A stretch of DNA of 64,000 nt from Rhizobium leguminosarum bv. trifolii WSM2297 (GTDB taxonomy: Bacteria; Pseudomonadota; Alphaproteobacteria; Rhizobiales; Rhizobiaceae), in NCBI RefSeq assembly GCF_000271845.1, contig NZ_JH719395.1, positions 248,001 through 312,000 of the forward strand, in the 5' to 3' direction. Each line of letters begins with the position of its first letter. Within the stretch, counting starts at the first letter, position 1. Below, piece after piece: positions 18,825 to 26,759 of the stretch. Made by a program: the position numbers and the translations under genes. The notes beneath the pieces are model-generated. The model was not told the origin of the DNA. It did no database searches and was given only the letters and a program-made list of their open reading frames with translations.

Positions 18825-20708
18825 CTATCCCGCCATGGCCTCTTCGTATTCGGCCGAAAGCGTCAGCCAGTCTTCCTCGGCGGCAGCCAATTTTGCGGCA
18901 GCTTCGCCGCGCTGCTTTGCCTTCTCGGCGGCCTTGGCGGGCGTCTTTTCATAGAGGGCCGGATCGCCAAGTTCCGCATCAAGCGCCTGAATCTGTTTCT
19001 CCAGCTTCGCCGTCAAGGATTCGATTTCGTTGATCTTTTTCCGAAGCGGCGTCAGCGAGGCGCGCTTTTCGGCATTGAGCTTGCGCTGCTCCGCCTTCGA
19101 GGTCGCGTCTTCAATTAGCTGCGGCTTTTCTTCTTTTTTTTTACCTGAAGTGACGATCAGGTCGCGATATTCGTCCATGTCGCCTTCGAAGGTCGTCACC
19201 GTGCCGCCATTGACCAGCCACAGCCGGTCGACCGTCGCCTCGATCAGATGGCGGTCGTGCGAGATCAGAATGACCGCGCCTTCATAATCGTTCAGCGCCT
19301 CGATCAGCGCCCGGCGGCTGTCGATGTCGAGGTGGTTCGTGGGTTCGTCGAGGATCAGCAGGTTGGGCGCGTTGAAGGCGGCAAGCCCCATCAGCAACCG
19401 GGCCTTTTCGCCACCGGAAAGATCCTTGGCGGCCGTTGCCATCTTCTCGGTCGCAAGCCCCATCTGGGCTACGCGGGCGCGCACCTTGGCCTCCGGCGCG
19501 CCGGGCATAAGGCGGCGCACATGCTCCACGGGCGACTGCTCGGGAATGAGGTCGTCGAGCTGATGCTGCGCGAAGAAGCCGATCTTCAGGCTCGGCGCGA
19601 TTTTCACTTCGCCGCTTTCCGGCGCCAGCCGGCCGGAGATGAATTTGGCGAAGGTCGACTTGCCGTTGCCGTTCGAGCCGAGCAGGGCGATGCGGTCGTC
19701 ATTGTCGATGCGCAGATTGAGGTTCTTCAGGATCGGATTGCCGGGTTCGTAGCCGACAGCACCGCTCTGGATGGCGACGATCGGCGATGCCGGCTGCTTT
19801 TCCGGCTCGGGAAAGGTGATCGGCGTGACGTGGTCTTCGATCACCGCGGCGACCGTTCCCATGCGCTCCAGCGCCTTGACGCGCGACTGCGCCTGGCGCG
19901 CCTTGGAGGCCTTGGCCTTGAAGCGATCGATGAAGCTCTGCAGATGTTTGCGTGCCGCCTCGTTCTTGGCCTTGGCCTTGGTCTGCAGCTCGTCGGCCTC
20001 CGCCTTCTGCCGCTCGAACTGGTCGTAGCCGCCGCGGTAGAAGGTCAGCTTCTTCTGGTCGAGATGGACGATCGAATTGACCGCATTGTTCAGGAGGTCA
20101 CGGTCGTGGCTGATGATGATGACGGTGTGCGGATAGCGGCGGATATAGTCTTCCAACCACAATGTGCCTTCGAGGTCGAGATAGTTGGTCGGCTCGTCGA
20201 GCAGAAGCAGGTCCGGCTCGGCAAACAGCACGGCGGCAAGGGCAACGCGCATGCGCCAGCCGCCGGAGAAGGAGGAGGCGGGGCGGGCCTGCGCCGCCTG
20301 GTCGAAGCCGAGGCCGGCGAGAATGCTCGCAGCGCGCGCTTCGGCCGAATGCGCGTCGATATCGACGAGGCGCATCTGGATTTCGGCGATGCGATGCGGA
20401 TCGGTCGCCGTTTCTGCTTCGGCAACGAGCGCCGTGCGTTCCTTGTCGGCTGAGAGCACAATCTCGATCAGCGCGTCCTCGGTTGCCGGTGCTTCCTGCG
20501 CCACCTGGCCGATGCGCGCGGCCTTCGGGATCGATACCGATCCGGTCTCGGAGCCGAGATCGCCGGTAATGACGCGAAACAGCGTCGACTTGCCGGCGCC
20601 GTTGCGCCCGACCAGCCCCGCCTTCGTGCCCGAAGGCAGCGAGACGCTGGCATTGTCGAGAAGCAGGCGCCCGGCGATACGGGCGGAAATATCGGTAATC
20701 GTGATCAT
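18825..20708 (-). CDS. ABC-F family ATPase (Uup/YheS type)
   Basis: A 627-residue soluble protein with two ABC ATPase cassettes and no membrane segments, as in ribosome-associated ABC-F translation factors. Cassette 1 has GRNGAGKST (about residues 36-44), signature SFSGGWRMR and DEPTNYLD; cassette 2 has GSNGNGKST, LSGGEKARLL and DEPTNHLD. Between them is a charged interdomain linker (about residues 235-290), and a Lys/Glu-rich coiled coil ends the protein. Likely regulates ribosomes or translation rather than transport. Stands alone; a short palindrome lies upstream at 20767-20783. Confidence 0.92.
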   Translation of the reverse strand: MITITDISARIAGRLLLDNASVSLPSGTKAGLVGRNGAGKSTLFRVITGDLGSETGSVSIPKAARIGQVAQEAPATEDALIEIVLSADKERTALVAEAETATDPHRIAEIQMRLVDIDAHSAEARAASILAGLGFDQAAQARPASSFSGGWRMRVALAAVLFAEPDLLLLDEPTNYLDLEGTLWLEDYIRRYPHTVIIISHDRDLLNNAVNSIVHLDQKKLTFYRGGYDQFERQKAEADELQTKAKAKNEAARKHLQSFIDRFKAKASKARQAQSRVKALERMGTVAAVIEDHVTPITFPEPEKQPASPIVAIQSGAVGYEPGNPILKNLNLRIDNDDRIALLGSNGNGKSTFAKFISGRLAPESGEVKIAPSLKIGFFAQHQLDDLIPEQSPVEHVRRLMPGAPEAKVRARVAQMGLATEKMATAAKDLSGGEKARLLMGLAAFNAPNLLILDEPTNHLDIDSRRALIEALNDYEGAVILISHDRHLIEATVDRLWLVNGGTVTTFEGDMDEYRDLIVTSGKKKEEKPQLIEDATSKAEQRKLNAEKRASLTPLRKKINEIESLTAKLEKQIQALDAELGDPALYEKTPAKAAEKAKQRGEAAAKLAAAEEDWLTLSAEYEEAMAG

Positions 20709-20766
20709 GGCCGGCGTTTTGGCCGAAAGAACTCGTTAAGGCAAGAGCTCGCCCCGAGAGAAGCGC

Positions 20767-20783
20767 GCTTGTCGCCGACAAGC
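20767..20783. repeat. 8-bp inverted repeat upstream of the ABC-F gene
   Basis: GCTTGTCG and CGACAAGC are separated by a single base, in the 111-bp gap between the GGDEF gene and the ABC-F gene. It could be a protein-binding site or a small hairpin in the leader of the ABC-F transcript; nothing else in the sequence decides this. Confidence 0.35.
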
Positions 20784-20819
20784 GAGCTTATCCCGCGGCA
20801 AGCTTGCCTGTCCGCGCCT

Positions 20820-21869
20820 TTAGTGGCCGAAAGCTTGCACCGGCCGTCGGCGGTTCGATTGTGCGGCGAGCAGCGCCACCCGGGCATTGGCCTGCAGCTG
20901 CCCCGGAGTTGCCGCATCGGTGCTGAGCGCCACGCCGATCGAGATGGTCAGCCTGCCGCGATCGGCCTTGTCCGAGGTCGCAAAGACAAGATTGTCCTCG
21001 ACCGAGGCGCGCAGCCGCTCGGCGATGGTCATGGCGTCCTGCATGCCGACATTGGCAAACAGGATGGCGAATTCGTCCGCCTCGGTGCGGGCGACGAAGT
21101 CGTTTTTCTTGACCGACTTGCGGAAAAGGCCGGCGAGCTTCTTCAGCAGCTTGTTGCCGGCCTGGCTGCCGTATGTGTCGTTGAGATCGGTGAAATTGTC
21201 GATATCGACCATGATCAGCGCGCTGCCGGCTGCACCCTCTTCGCGCTCGTAGAGCTCTGATATCACCCGGTTGAGCGCGATGCGGTTGGGAAGTCCGGTG
21301 ATCCTGTCGGCCACACTGGCCGATTGCATCGCCGAAATACCGCGTTCCAGCCTTTCCATCCGCCGGATGTCATCCTCCAGCCGAGCGCCGATTTCCGTCT
21401 CCGCCGATAGCACTGCCGCAAGCGAGGCGGAGAGGTAATCGACCTCGCCGATGAAGGCGGCAAGGCTCTGGTCGTCGTGGCTGGAGACCGATTTCAGGAT
21501 CGTGCTGCACGCGTGCGCAAAGGCGGCTCTGTGCCGCAGCCCCTCGGCAAGCTTTTCCGCCACCTCACGCAGCATCCGGCTCGCCTCGTTGCGCGCGGTC
21601 TCGCCCGCCAGCCCGCAATGGCCGACGAGGCGGTATTTTAATCCGAGCTCGTCGAGCATCGCCTGTTGCGGCTGGGTCCCGAGTGCGGCGATATCCTGCG
21701 CAAGGCCGGCATTGAGCCCGACGATCGCCTCATGAAACAGTTCGTAGTTGCGCGGCATCGCGGCGACGTTCAGGCGCGCCAGGTGCTGGGCGATCTTCTG
21801 AATATCGGCCACATCAGCCGGACGTGCCGCCTCGCGTGGCACCAGTGCATTTGCGCTTGCATTCTGCAT
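20820..21869 (-). CDS. GGDEF-domain protein with degenerate active site
   Basis: A 349-residue cytosolic protein: a helical N-terminal region of about 180 residues without recognised sensor domain, then a GGDEF fold beginning DRITGLPNRIALNRV. The catalytic signature is EADEF at about residues 263-267 where active diguanylate cyclases have GG(D/E)EF, and the inhibitory-site RxxD is KKND. The protein therefore may bind GTP or c-di-GMP poorly and act as an effector or scaffold; this is inference. ATG at 21869 with GAGGGA five bases upstream is preferred over the codon at 21902. It is transcribed as a single gene. Confidence 0.85.
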   Translation of the reverse strand: MQNASANALVPREAARPADVADIQKIAQHLARLNVAAMPRNYELFHEAIVGLNAGLAQDIAALGTQPQQAMLDELGLKYRLVGHCGLAGETARNEASRMLREVAEKLAEGLRHRAAFAHACSTILKSVSSHDDQSLAAFIGEVDYLSASLAAVLSAETEIGARLEDDIRRMERLERGISAMQSASVADRITGLPNRIALNRVISELYEREEGAAGSALIMVDIDNFTDLNDTYGSQAGNKLLKKLAGLFRKSVKKNDFVARTEADEFAILFANVGMQDAMTIAERLRASVEDNLVFATSDKADRGRLTISIGVALSTDAATPGQLQANARVALLAAQSNRRRPVQAFGH

Positions 21870-22015
21870 GACGATCCCTCGCGATCCGGCATTTTTCTCC
21901 ATCTTCCGCTATGCGCGCAAGCTTTTAAGAGACCCTGAATTTTTGGTCGGGAAGCGGCGGCTTGGCAGTGGAACCGGCAAAGGCGGTTAATTCAGTCTTG
22001 ATCGCCAAGGCTGTT

Positions 22016-22525
22016 TCACATCCACTCGCGGCCCTCACCGCGCAGGAAATAGAGCAGGTCCAGCCCGAGGCTCGGCTTGCCGAGCGCCGTCAGCGTCATG
22101 TGGCACTGGCCGCGATGATGGGTCTGGTGGTTGAAAAGATGGGCCAGCGCTAGGGACAGCGGCTGGGTGATTTCGATCGGCTGCGTCACCGGCGAATAGG
22201 TGAAGTTGGCGGCGAGGGTTATCGCATCGAGCGTGCCCGTCCAGGCAACGATCCGCTCGTCCTCGGCTCTGCGTGCCGCTGCAAGCGCATCCAGTTCTTC
22301 GTAGAGCACAGCATCCAGTGTTTTCGGCGCGTCGCCGGTGCCGGTGAAGCGCTTCATCCAGATCCGGTCGGCGACGAGCAGGTGATTGAGCGTGCGATGC
22401 AGCGAGCCGAAGAAGGCGCCGCGGTCGCTGCGGAATTCCGCATCGCTGAGTTCGGCCGCCGCCGCATAGACCTGGGCATTGGCCCAGCGGTTATAGGCGG
22501 CGAACATCCTGTACTGTCTGAGCAT
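22016..22525 (-). CDS. DinB family protein
   Basis: A 169-residue four-helix DinB/YfiT-like protein. The N-terminus (YRMFAAYNRWANAQVY) and HRTLNHLLVADRIW hold the first metal-ligand His, and NHQTHHRGQCH near residue 135 holds the other His ligands of the usual triad. Members include thiol-dependent metalloenzymes, often of unknown substrate. It is divergent from the downstream GST gene (138-bp gap). No SOS box of the alphaproteobacterial GTTC-N7-GTTC type was found upstream. Confidence 0.88.
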   Translation of the reverse strand: MLRQYRMFAAYNRWANAQVYAAAAELSDAEFRSDRGAFFGSLHRTLNHLLVADRIWMKRFTGTGDAPKTLDAVLYEELDALAAARRAEDERIVAWTGTLDAITLAANFTYSPVTQPIEITQPLSLALAHLFNHQTHHRGQCHMTLTALGKPSLGLDLLYFLRGEGREWM

Positions 22526-22662
22526 CCGGTCCCCCTGATCGTCGCGGCAGTCTAACCCGTCTTCCCCGCAAATCGCAGTGATGCGCCCATGAAATTTCCT
22601 GATTTGATCGCGGGCGCTTTCTGTCGTCGAATGGCTGACGCTGCGATCTCGAAAGGACTGTT

Positions 22663-23352
22663 ATGACCAGAGCGCTCTATTCCCTCTGCGGTGCCGACGA
22701 ACGGCGCTTCTTCTCGCCTCATTGCTGGAAAGCGGTGATGGCGCTGGCGCATAAGGGCCTCGATTTCGAGGAGATTCCGACGACTTATGCCCGCATCCGC
22801 GCGATCGGCGGCGGCGTCTCGTCGACCGTGCCCGTTCTCGACGACAATGGCCGGCTGATCCCCGATAGTTTCGACATCGCCCTCTATCTGGAAGAGGCCT
22901 ATCCCGAGCGGCCGTCGCTGTTTAACGGCGAGGGCGGCAAGGCGCTGTCGCGCCTGGTGGAAGGTTATTCGCAGATGATCATCCATCCGGCGATCATGCG
23001 CATCGCCCTTCTCGACATCCATGCGAACCTCGACGAGGGGGACAAGGCCTATTTCCGCGAGAGCCGCGAGGTCAGGCTCGGCAAGCCGCTGGAGGTGGTT
23101 GCCGCCGACAGCGAAGCGGAGAAGGCCGCGTTTGCCGCCAAGCTGGAGCCGCTCCGCCACATGCTGAAGTTCCAGCCCTTCATCGGCGGACAGACGCCGC
23201 TCTTTGCCGACTATATCGTCTTCGGCGCCCTGCAATGGCTGCGTGTCTCCGCCGGCCTCGCCATGCTGGCCGCCGACGATCCGGTCGTGGCCTGGTTCGA
23301 ACGCTGCCTCGATCTTCACCAAAGCCGGGGCCGCACTGTGACAGCGGCGTGA
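22663..23352 (+). CDS. Glutathione S-transferase family protein
   Basis: A 229-residue protein with thioredoxin-like N-terminal domain (RALYSLCGADERRFFSPHCW) containing the cis-Pro region STVPVLDDNGRLIPDS at about residues 48-63, and an all-helical C-terminal domain. Class is uncertain; the first-strand Ser/Cys pattern (SPHCW) is compatible with a Ser or Cys catalytic residue. The start has AAAGGA upstream. It lies 81 bp before ndk but probably has a separate transcript. Substrate cannot be named. Confidence 0.85.
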   Translation: MTRALYSLCGADERRFFSPHCWKAVMALAHKGLDFEEIPTTYARIRAIGGGVSSTVPVLDDNGRLIPDSFDIALYLEEAYPERPSLFNGEGGKALSRLVEGYSQMIIHPAIMRIALLDIHANLDEGDKAYFRESREVRLGKPLEVVAADSEAEKAAFAAKLEPLRHMLKFQPFIGGQTPLFADYIVFGALQWLRVSAGLAMLAADDPVVAWFERCLDLHQSRGRTVTAA

Positions 23353-23433
23353 AATTGCCGTCGACCTCTTGTTTTCGGGCGTTGGGGCGGGTAAAGACCG
23401 CCCACTTTTCCCGAGAAAACAGAGGATTTGACT

Positions 23434-23856
23434 ATGGCGATTGAACGTACCTTCTCGATGATCAAGCCGGATGCAACCAAGCGCAACCTGACGGGCGCCA
23501 TCACCAAGATGCTCGAGGATGCCGGCCTGCGCGTCGTCGCCTCCAAGCGCGTCTGGATGAGCCGCCGCGAAGCCGAAGGCTTCTACGCCGTGCACAAGGA
23601 TCGTCCCTTCTTCGGCGAACTCGTCGAAGGCATGACCTCCGGCCCGACCGTCGTCCAGGTGCTGGAAGGCGAAGGCGCCATCCTCAAGAACCGCGAGATC
23701 ATGGGCGCAACCAACCCGGCAAACGCTGACGAAGGCACGATCCGCAAGGTTCACGCTCTGTCGATCGGCGAAAATTCCGTTCACGGTTCGGATGCGCCTG
23801 AGACGGCTGCTCAGGAAATCAAGTACTGGTTCTCCGACACCGAAGTCGTCGGCTGA
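23434..23856 (+). CDS. ndk: Nucleoside diphosphate kinase
   Basis: Transfers the gamma-phosphate between nucleoside tri- and diphosphates through a phospho-His. The 140-residue protein has the catalytic His at 117 in [10 protein letters not shown] and the substrate Lys in [14 protein letters not shown] two codons upstream is in frame, but ATG at 23434 has AGAGGA at a 7-nt spacing and gives the usual family start [11 protein letters not shown] terminator-like hairpin follows at 23902-23927. Confidence 0.97.
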
Positions 23857-23901
23857 GGCCACGCTTCGGCATTATCTTGCAATGCCTTGAATTGACTCTC
23901 G

Positions 23902-23927
23902 AAAGCCGGGGCCTCGCTCCGGCTTTT
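23902..23927 (+). terminator. Rho-independent terminator after ndk
   Basis: AAAGCCGG (23902-23909) pairs with CCGGCTTT (23919-23926), followed by T. The A-rich left arm and T-rich right arm let it work in both directions, for ndk and for the convergent lipoprotein gene ending at 23944. Confidence 0.7.
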
Positions 23928-23943
23928 CCATGCCGGGCATGGT

Positions 23944-24549
23944 CTATGTCGGGCATTTATCGGTATTCGAAAAATCGACACTGCCGTCAGGCTTGAAGAC
24001 CTCCGGGTTCTTGTCATAAAGCGCACCGACGACGAGCGGCTTGCTCGGCAGCACGGTCTGGTCGAGGTCGGACCGGAACTGCGTCTTCAACTCCTGCAGC
24101 ACCTTGCCGTCCTTGTCGACCAGCCGGACACTCACCGAATAGGGACGGTCCTTGCGCACGCAGTGCAGCTTTTCACTCTGCAGCGCGATCTTGTCATCGA
24201 TCGGGTAGATTTTCTGGTTCAGCACCAGCGGATCACCGCCCTCCGGGTTTTCGAATTCGGCGATGATGACGGAGCCATCGGGGATGGGACCGGTCTTCTT
24301 CAACGTCAGCAGATAGGTGGCGCTCGCCACCCGATAGTTGAAGACGAAGAGATGGCCGGTGACTTCGACCAGGTTTTCCGCCTGGCGCTGGCAGGCGGAC
24401 AGTACGAGGGCGGTTGCTAAAGCAATTCCAGCAAAAGTGTGCAGCGTTTTTGCGTTCGGAATTGCGCGAAAACAAGACGATAGAGCATTTCCGTAATTCG
24501 AAGAAAAACGGAGATGCTCTATCGCCGTTACGATCAGATGTTTCCTCAT
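23944..24549 (-). CDS. Putative lipoprotein with repeat-derived N-terminal region
   Basis: A 201-residue predicted lipoprotein of no recognised family. The lipobox LSAC puts the lipidated Cys at residue 53, after a hydrophobic stretch (GIALATALVLSAC). The mature part (about 149 residues) is beta-rich with FNYRVASATYLLTLKKT and ends KPDGSVDFSNTDKCPT; two Cys could form a disulphide. The start ATG overlaps the stop of the CGNR gene (ATGA), so the two are coupled. Residues 9-39, between the start and the signal core, are encoded by a dispersed palindromic repeat (24433-24523), giving an unusually long signal n-region. No other in-frame ATG lies nearer the lipobox. Confidence 0.65.
   Translation of the reverse strand: MRKHLIVTAIEHLRFSSNYGNALSSCFRAIPNAKTLHTFAGIALATALVLSACQRQAENLVEVTGHLFVFNYRVASATYLLTLKKTGPIPDGSVIIAEFENPEGGDPLVLNQKIYPIDDKIALQSEKLHCVRKDRPYSVSVRLVDKDGKVLQELKTQFRSDLDQTVLPSKPLVVGALYDKNPEVFKPDGSVDFSNTDKCPT
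24433..24523. repeat. Palindromic repeat element inside a coding sequence
   Basis: A perfect 10-bp inverted repeat GATAGAGCAT (24479-24488) / ATGCTCTATC (24514-24523) adjoins a segment 24433-24476 containing GTGTGCAGCG, a word also found in the loop of the element at 14557-14612. The same composite is, from general knowledge of rhizobial genomes, normally intergenic; here it lies inside the N-terminal coding region of the lipoprotein gene. Confidence 0.65.
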
Positions 24550-25091
24550 GGCGTCTCCTCCTTCTTGCGGCGGTAGTGCCGGTTCGCCTTGGCGCGGTTG
24601 CCGCAGACCGCCATGTCGCACCAGGCGCGGCTCCTGTTCTTGCTGCGGTCGATGAACAGCCAGCCGCAATTGCCGCAGATCTTCATGCGCTCCGGGTCGG
24701 GCATGGCGATCAGCCGCAGCACCGAATGGGCGGTGGCTGCTGCCACGCTGCCGGGACTTGCTTGGCGCAACGTTCTGGCCACCGCCTCCAGCAGCACGGC
24801 CAGCAATTGGTCGTCGTCGCCATCGAGTATACGCTTGCGGAAATAGAGGTCGATTGCTTCGCGCAGCGCGATGAAATGCCTCTCATTTTCGGCCGAGACC
24901 GGCACGATATTGCCGAAGAGGGCGCGTTCGGCGCAAAATTCAGCGGCGGCGTGCGAAAAATCCCGCAGCTGGTCGCTGATTGCGAAGCGGTCGATCCGCC
25001 GCGCTGAATCGTGGCGTAGAACAACGCTGTTGGCGACATCGAGCGCCAGTGCGCCGCCGGCAAAGCGGTGAGGGGTCCAGGAAAAGCTCAT
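24546..25091 (-). CDS. ABATE/CGNR zinc-finger domain regulator
   Basis: A 181-residue protein with an N-terminal ABATE-type stress-regulator domain (GGALALDVANSV and onward) and a C-terminal CGNR zinc finger with Cys ligands in ICGNCGWLFIDRS and CDMAVCGNRAKANRHYRRKK. The family is regarded as putative transcriptional regulators. The frame is open 35 codons further upstream, but ATG at 25091 begins right after a perfect 13-bp palindrome that separates it from the divergent permease gene. It is coupled by ATGA to the lipoprotein gene. Role: probable local regulator, perhaps of itself and the permease, by inference. Confidence 0.85.
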   Translation of the reverse strand: MSFSWTPHRFAGGALALDVANSVVLRHDSARRIDRFAISDQLRDFSHAAAEFCAERALFGNIVPVSAENERHFIALREAIDLYFRKRILDGDDDQLLAVLLEAVARTLRQASPGSVAAATAHSVLRLIAMPDPERMKICGNCGWLFIDRSKNRSRAWCDMAVCGNRAKANRHYRRKKEETP

Positions 25092-25095
25092 GATG

Positions 25096-25135
25096 AAATT
25101 ATAACTGGCGAAATAGGTTTTACCAGTTATAATTT
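25096..25135. promoter_or_regulatory. Symmetric divergent promoter/operator palindrome
   Basis: A perfect 13-bp inverted repeat, 25096-25108 (AAATTATAACTGG) and 25123-25135 (CCAGTTATAATTT), with a 14-nt spacer, fills most of the 56-bp gap between the divergent CGNR and permease genes. Each arm contains TATAAT reading outward (25128-25133 plus strand; 25103-25098 minus strand), so the palindrome looks like overlapping -10 elements and a dimer-binding site at once. Predicted transcripts would start close to each start codon. Confidence 0.7.
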
Positions 25136-25147
25136 TGATGTCGCGGA

Positions 25148-26053
25148 GTGCATGGAATGGCCTATCTTCTACAGCAGCTGGCAAACGCGGTTCCACTGGC
25201 CGCGCTCTATGCCGCGCTCGCCTTCGGTTATGCGGTGGCCTTCGGCGTGACGAAACGGGCCGACATCACCTATGGGGCGATCTTCGCTTTCGCCGGCCAG
25301 ATCCTGCTGCTGTTTACCGAATTCGCCTTCAACCGCCTCTGGCTGGTGTTGCCGGCGGCCCTTGCCGTCGGCGCCTGCGCGTCGATCGTCTATTCGCTGG
25401 CGGCGGGCCTGTGGATCGGCCGCGCGATCATGCTGCCGCTGGTCAGCAAATCGCCGAACACGGTGATCGTCGCAGCCCTCGGCATCATGATCGTGCTGAT
25501 GGAGACTGCCCGGCTTGCCGCCGATACAAGGGCGATCTGGCTGCCGCCGTTCCTGAACGGCACGGTGGTCTTCTGGAGCGACGGCGCATTCAAGGTGACG
25601 CTGACCTATATCCAGCTGATCGACACGGCGTTGATGGCAGCGATCGTTGCGATCGGCACGCTGATCCTCAGGCGCACGGCCTGGGGCCGCATCTGGCGCG
25701 CGGTCACCGACGATCCTCTGGCTGCCGAGCTCTGCGGCACCAGCGCCAGCCGCGTCTTTCTCGTCGCTTATGCGGCTGCCGCCCTGGTCGCCACGATTTG
25801 CGGCATTCTCGCCACCTTCTATTACGGCTCGATGGATTTCGGCGCCGGCCTGATGTTCGGGCTGAAGGTGCTGCTGATTGCCGCTGTCGGCGGCTACTCC
25901 GATCCGCTGCGCTCGGCAGGCGGTGCTGCCGGCCTCGCCGTCGTCGAAACCCTATGGGGCGCCTACGGCCCCTTCGTCTGGCGGGATCTCGTCATCTTCT
26001 CGCTGCTCGTCCTGATTTTGGTCATGAGCCGCCGGGAGCGCGTCGTCCTCTAA
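25148..26053 (+). CDS. LivH-type branched-chain amino acid ABC permease, orphan
   Basis: About 301 residues and eight or so hydrophobic helices with the LivH/BPD-transp-2 fold: ADITYGAIFAFAGQI near residue 37 and a later cytoplasmic loop GRIWRAVTDDPLAAELCGTS (the EAA-like ATPase contact). It begins at GTG 25148 or ATG 25157; the latter leaves only a few residues less. No LivM partner, ATPase or binding protein is nearby, so it must borrow them or act alone. Divergent from the CGNR gene. The stop is immediately before the moaE stop on the other strand (no intergenic base). Confidence 0.85.
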   Translation: MHGMAYLLQQLANAVPLAALYAALAFGYAVAFGVTKRADITYGAIFAFAGQILLLFTEFAFNRLWLVLPAALAVGACASIVYSLAAGLWIGRAIMLPLVSKSPNTVIVAALGIMIVLMETARLAADTRAIWLPPFLNGTVVFWSDGAFKVTLTYIQLIDTALMAAIVAIGTLILRRTAWGRIWRAVTDDPLAAELCGTSASRVFLVAYAAAALVATICGILATFYYGSMDFGAGLMFGLKVLLIAAVGGYSDPLRSAGGAAGLAVVETLWGAYGPFVWRDLVIFSLLVLILVMSRRERVVL

Positions 26054-26515
26054 CTACTTCCACTTGTCGCGCGCCGAGTCGTCGGCGTTTTTCGCCGCGA
26101 CCCAGTCGCCGGTGGCGCCGTTTTTGCCGTGCTCCTTCTTCCAGAAGGGGGCTGCGGTCTTCAGGAAATCCATGACGAAATTGGCGCCGTCGAACGCCGC
26201 CTGCCGATGCGGCGCGGCTGCGACGACGAGCACGATATTCTCGCCCACGGCGATCTTGCCGTAGCGGTGGATGGCGGTGAGGCCGAGAAGCCCGAAACGG
26301 GCAATGGCAAGTTCGCCGATGCGGACCATTTCGGCCTCGGCCATGCCCGGATAATGCTCGAGTTCCAGCGCCGCCAGCGTGCCGCCTTCATCGCGACAGA
26401 GGCCGGAGAAGGTGACGACGGCGCCGACGCCGGGTTTGCCTTTGGAGAGGCGATCGACTTCGGCCTGCAGGTCGAAGTCCTCGTGCTGGACGCGGATGGT
26501 GGGGGTGATGGTCAC
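26054..26515 (-). CDS. moaE: Molybdopterin synthase catalytic subunit
   Basis: Large subunit of molybdopterin synthase, which places two sulphurs from MoaD thiocarboxylates on precursor Z. The 153-residue protein has GAVVTFSGLCRDEG at about residues 32-45, LELEHYPGMAEAEM, HRYGKIAVGENIVLVVAAA and HRQAAFDG, with the conserved catalytic Lys in KTAAPFWKKE. The frame extends upstream, but GTG at 26515 has GGAGG at an 8-nt spacing and gives the usual length. Separated from moaD by a 245-bp gap that holds a nested palindromic repeat. Confidence 0.93.
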   Translation of the reverse strand: MTITPTIRVQHEDFDLQAEVDRLSKGKPGVGAVVTFSGLCRDEGGTLAALELEHYPGMAEAEMVRIGELAIARFGLLGLTAIHRYGKIAVGENIVLVVAAAPHRQAAFDGANFVMDFLKTAAPFWKKEHGKNGATGDWVAAKNADDSARDKWK

Positions 26516-26560
26516 GACAAATGCCTCCGCTGCTGTGAGGCGCGGCCAAACCCCCACGCT

Positions 26561-26699
26561 CCCTCATTCCTGTGCTTGTCACAGGAATCCAGTGCGCCCA
26601 AGTCCTTGGGCGCGGGAGACAATCCTACCGCTCGGAGGGAGTCATTCACCGCGCCGACGCGCGGTGGCTGGATTCCTGTGACAAGCACAGGAATGAGGT
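26561..26699. repeat. Nested palindromic element between moaD and moaE
   Basis: A perfect 30-bp inverted repeat, 26563-26592 against 26668-26697, encloses 75 bp. Each arm is itself palindromic (ATTCCTGTG ... CACAGGAAT), and the enclosed part has further hairpins: GCGCCCAAG/CTTGGGCGC and ACCGCGC/GCGCGGT. There is no open frame of note in it. It is a compact, cruciform-forming repeat of the rhizobial intergenic kind. Confidence 0.85.
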
Positions 26700-26759
26700 A
26701 GAGAGAGGGAGACGCCGTCTTACCCATTGTCAGCTTTCAACAGCCCAAGCAGAGGGGCC

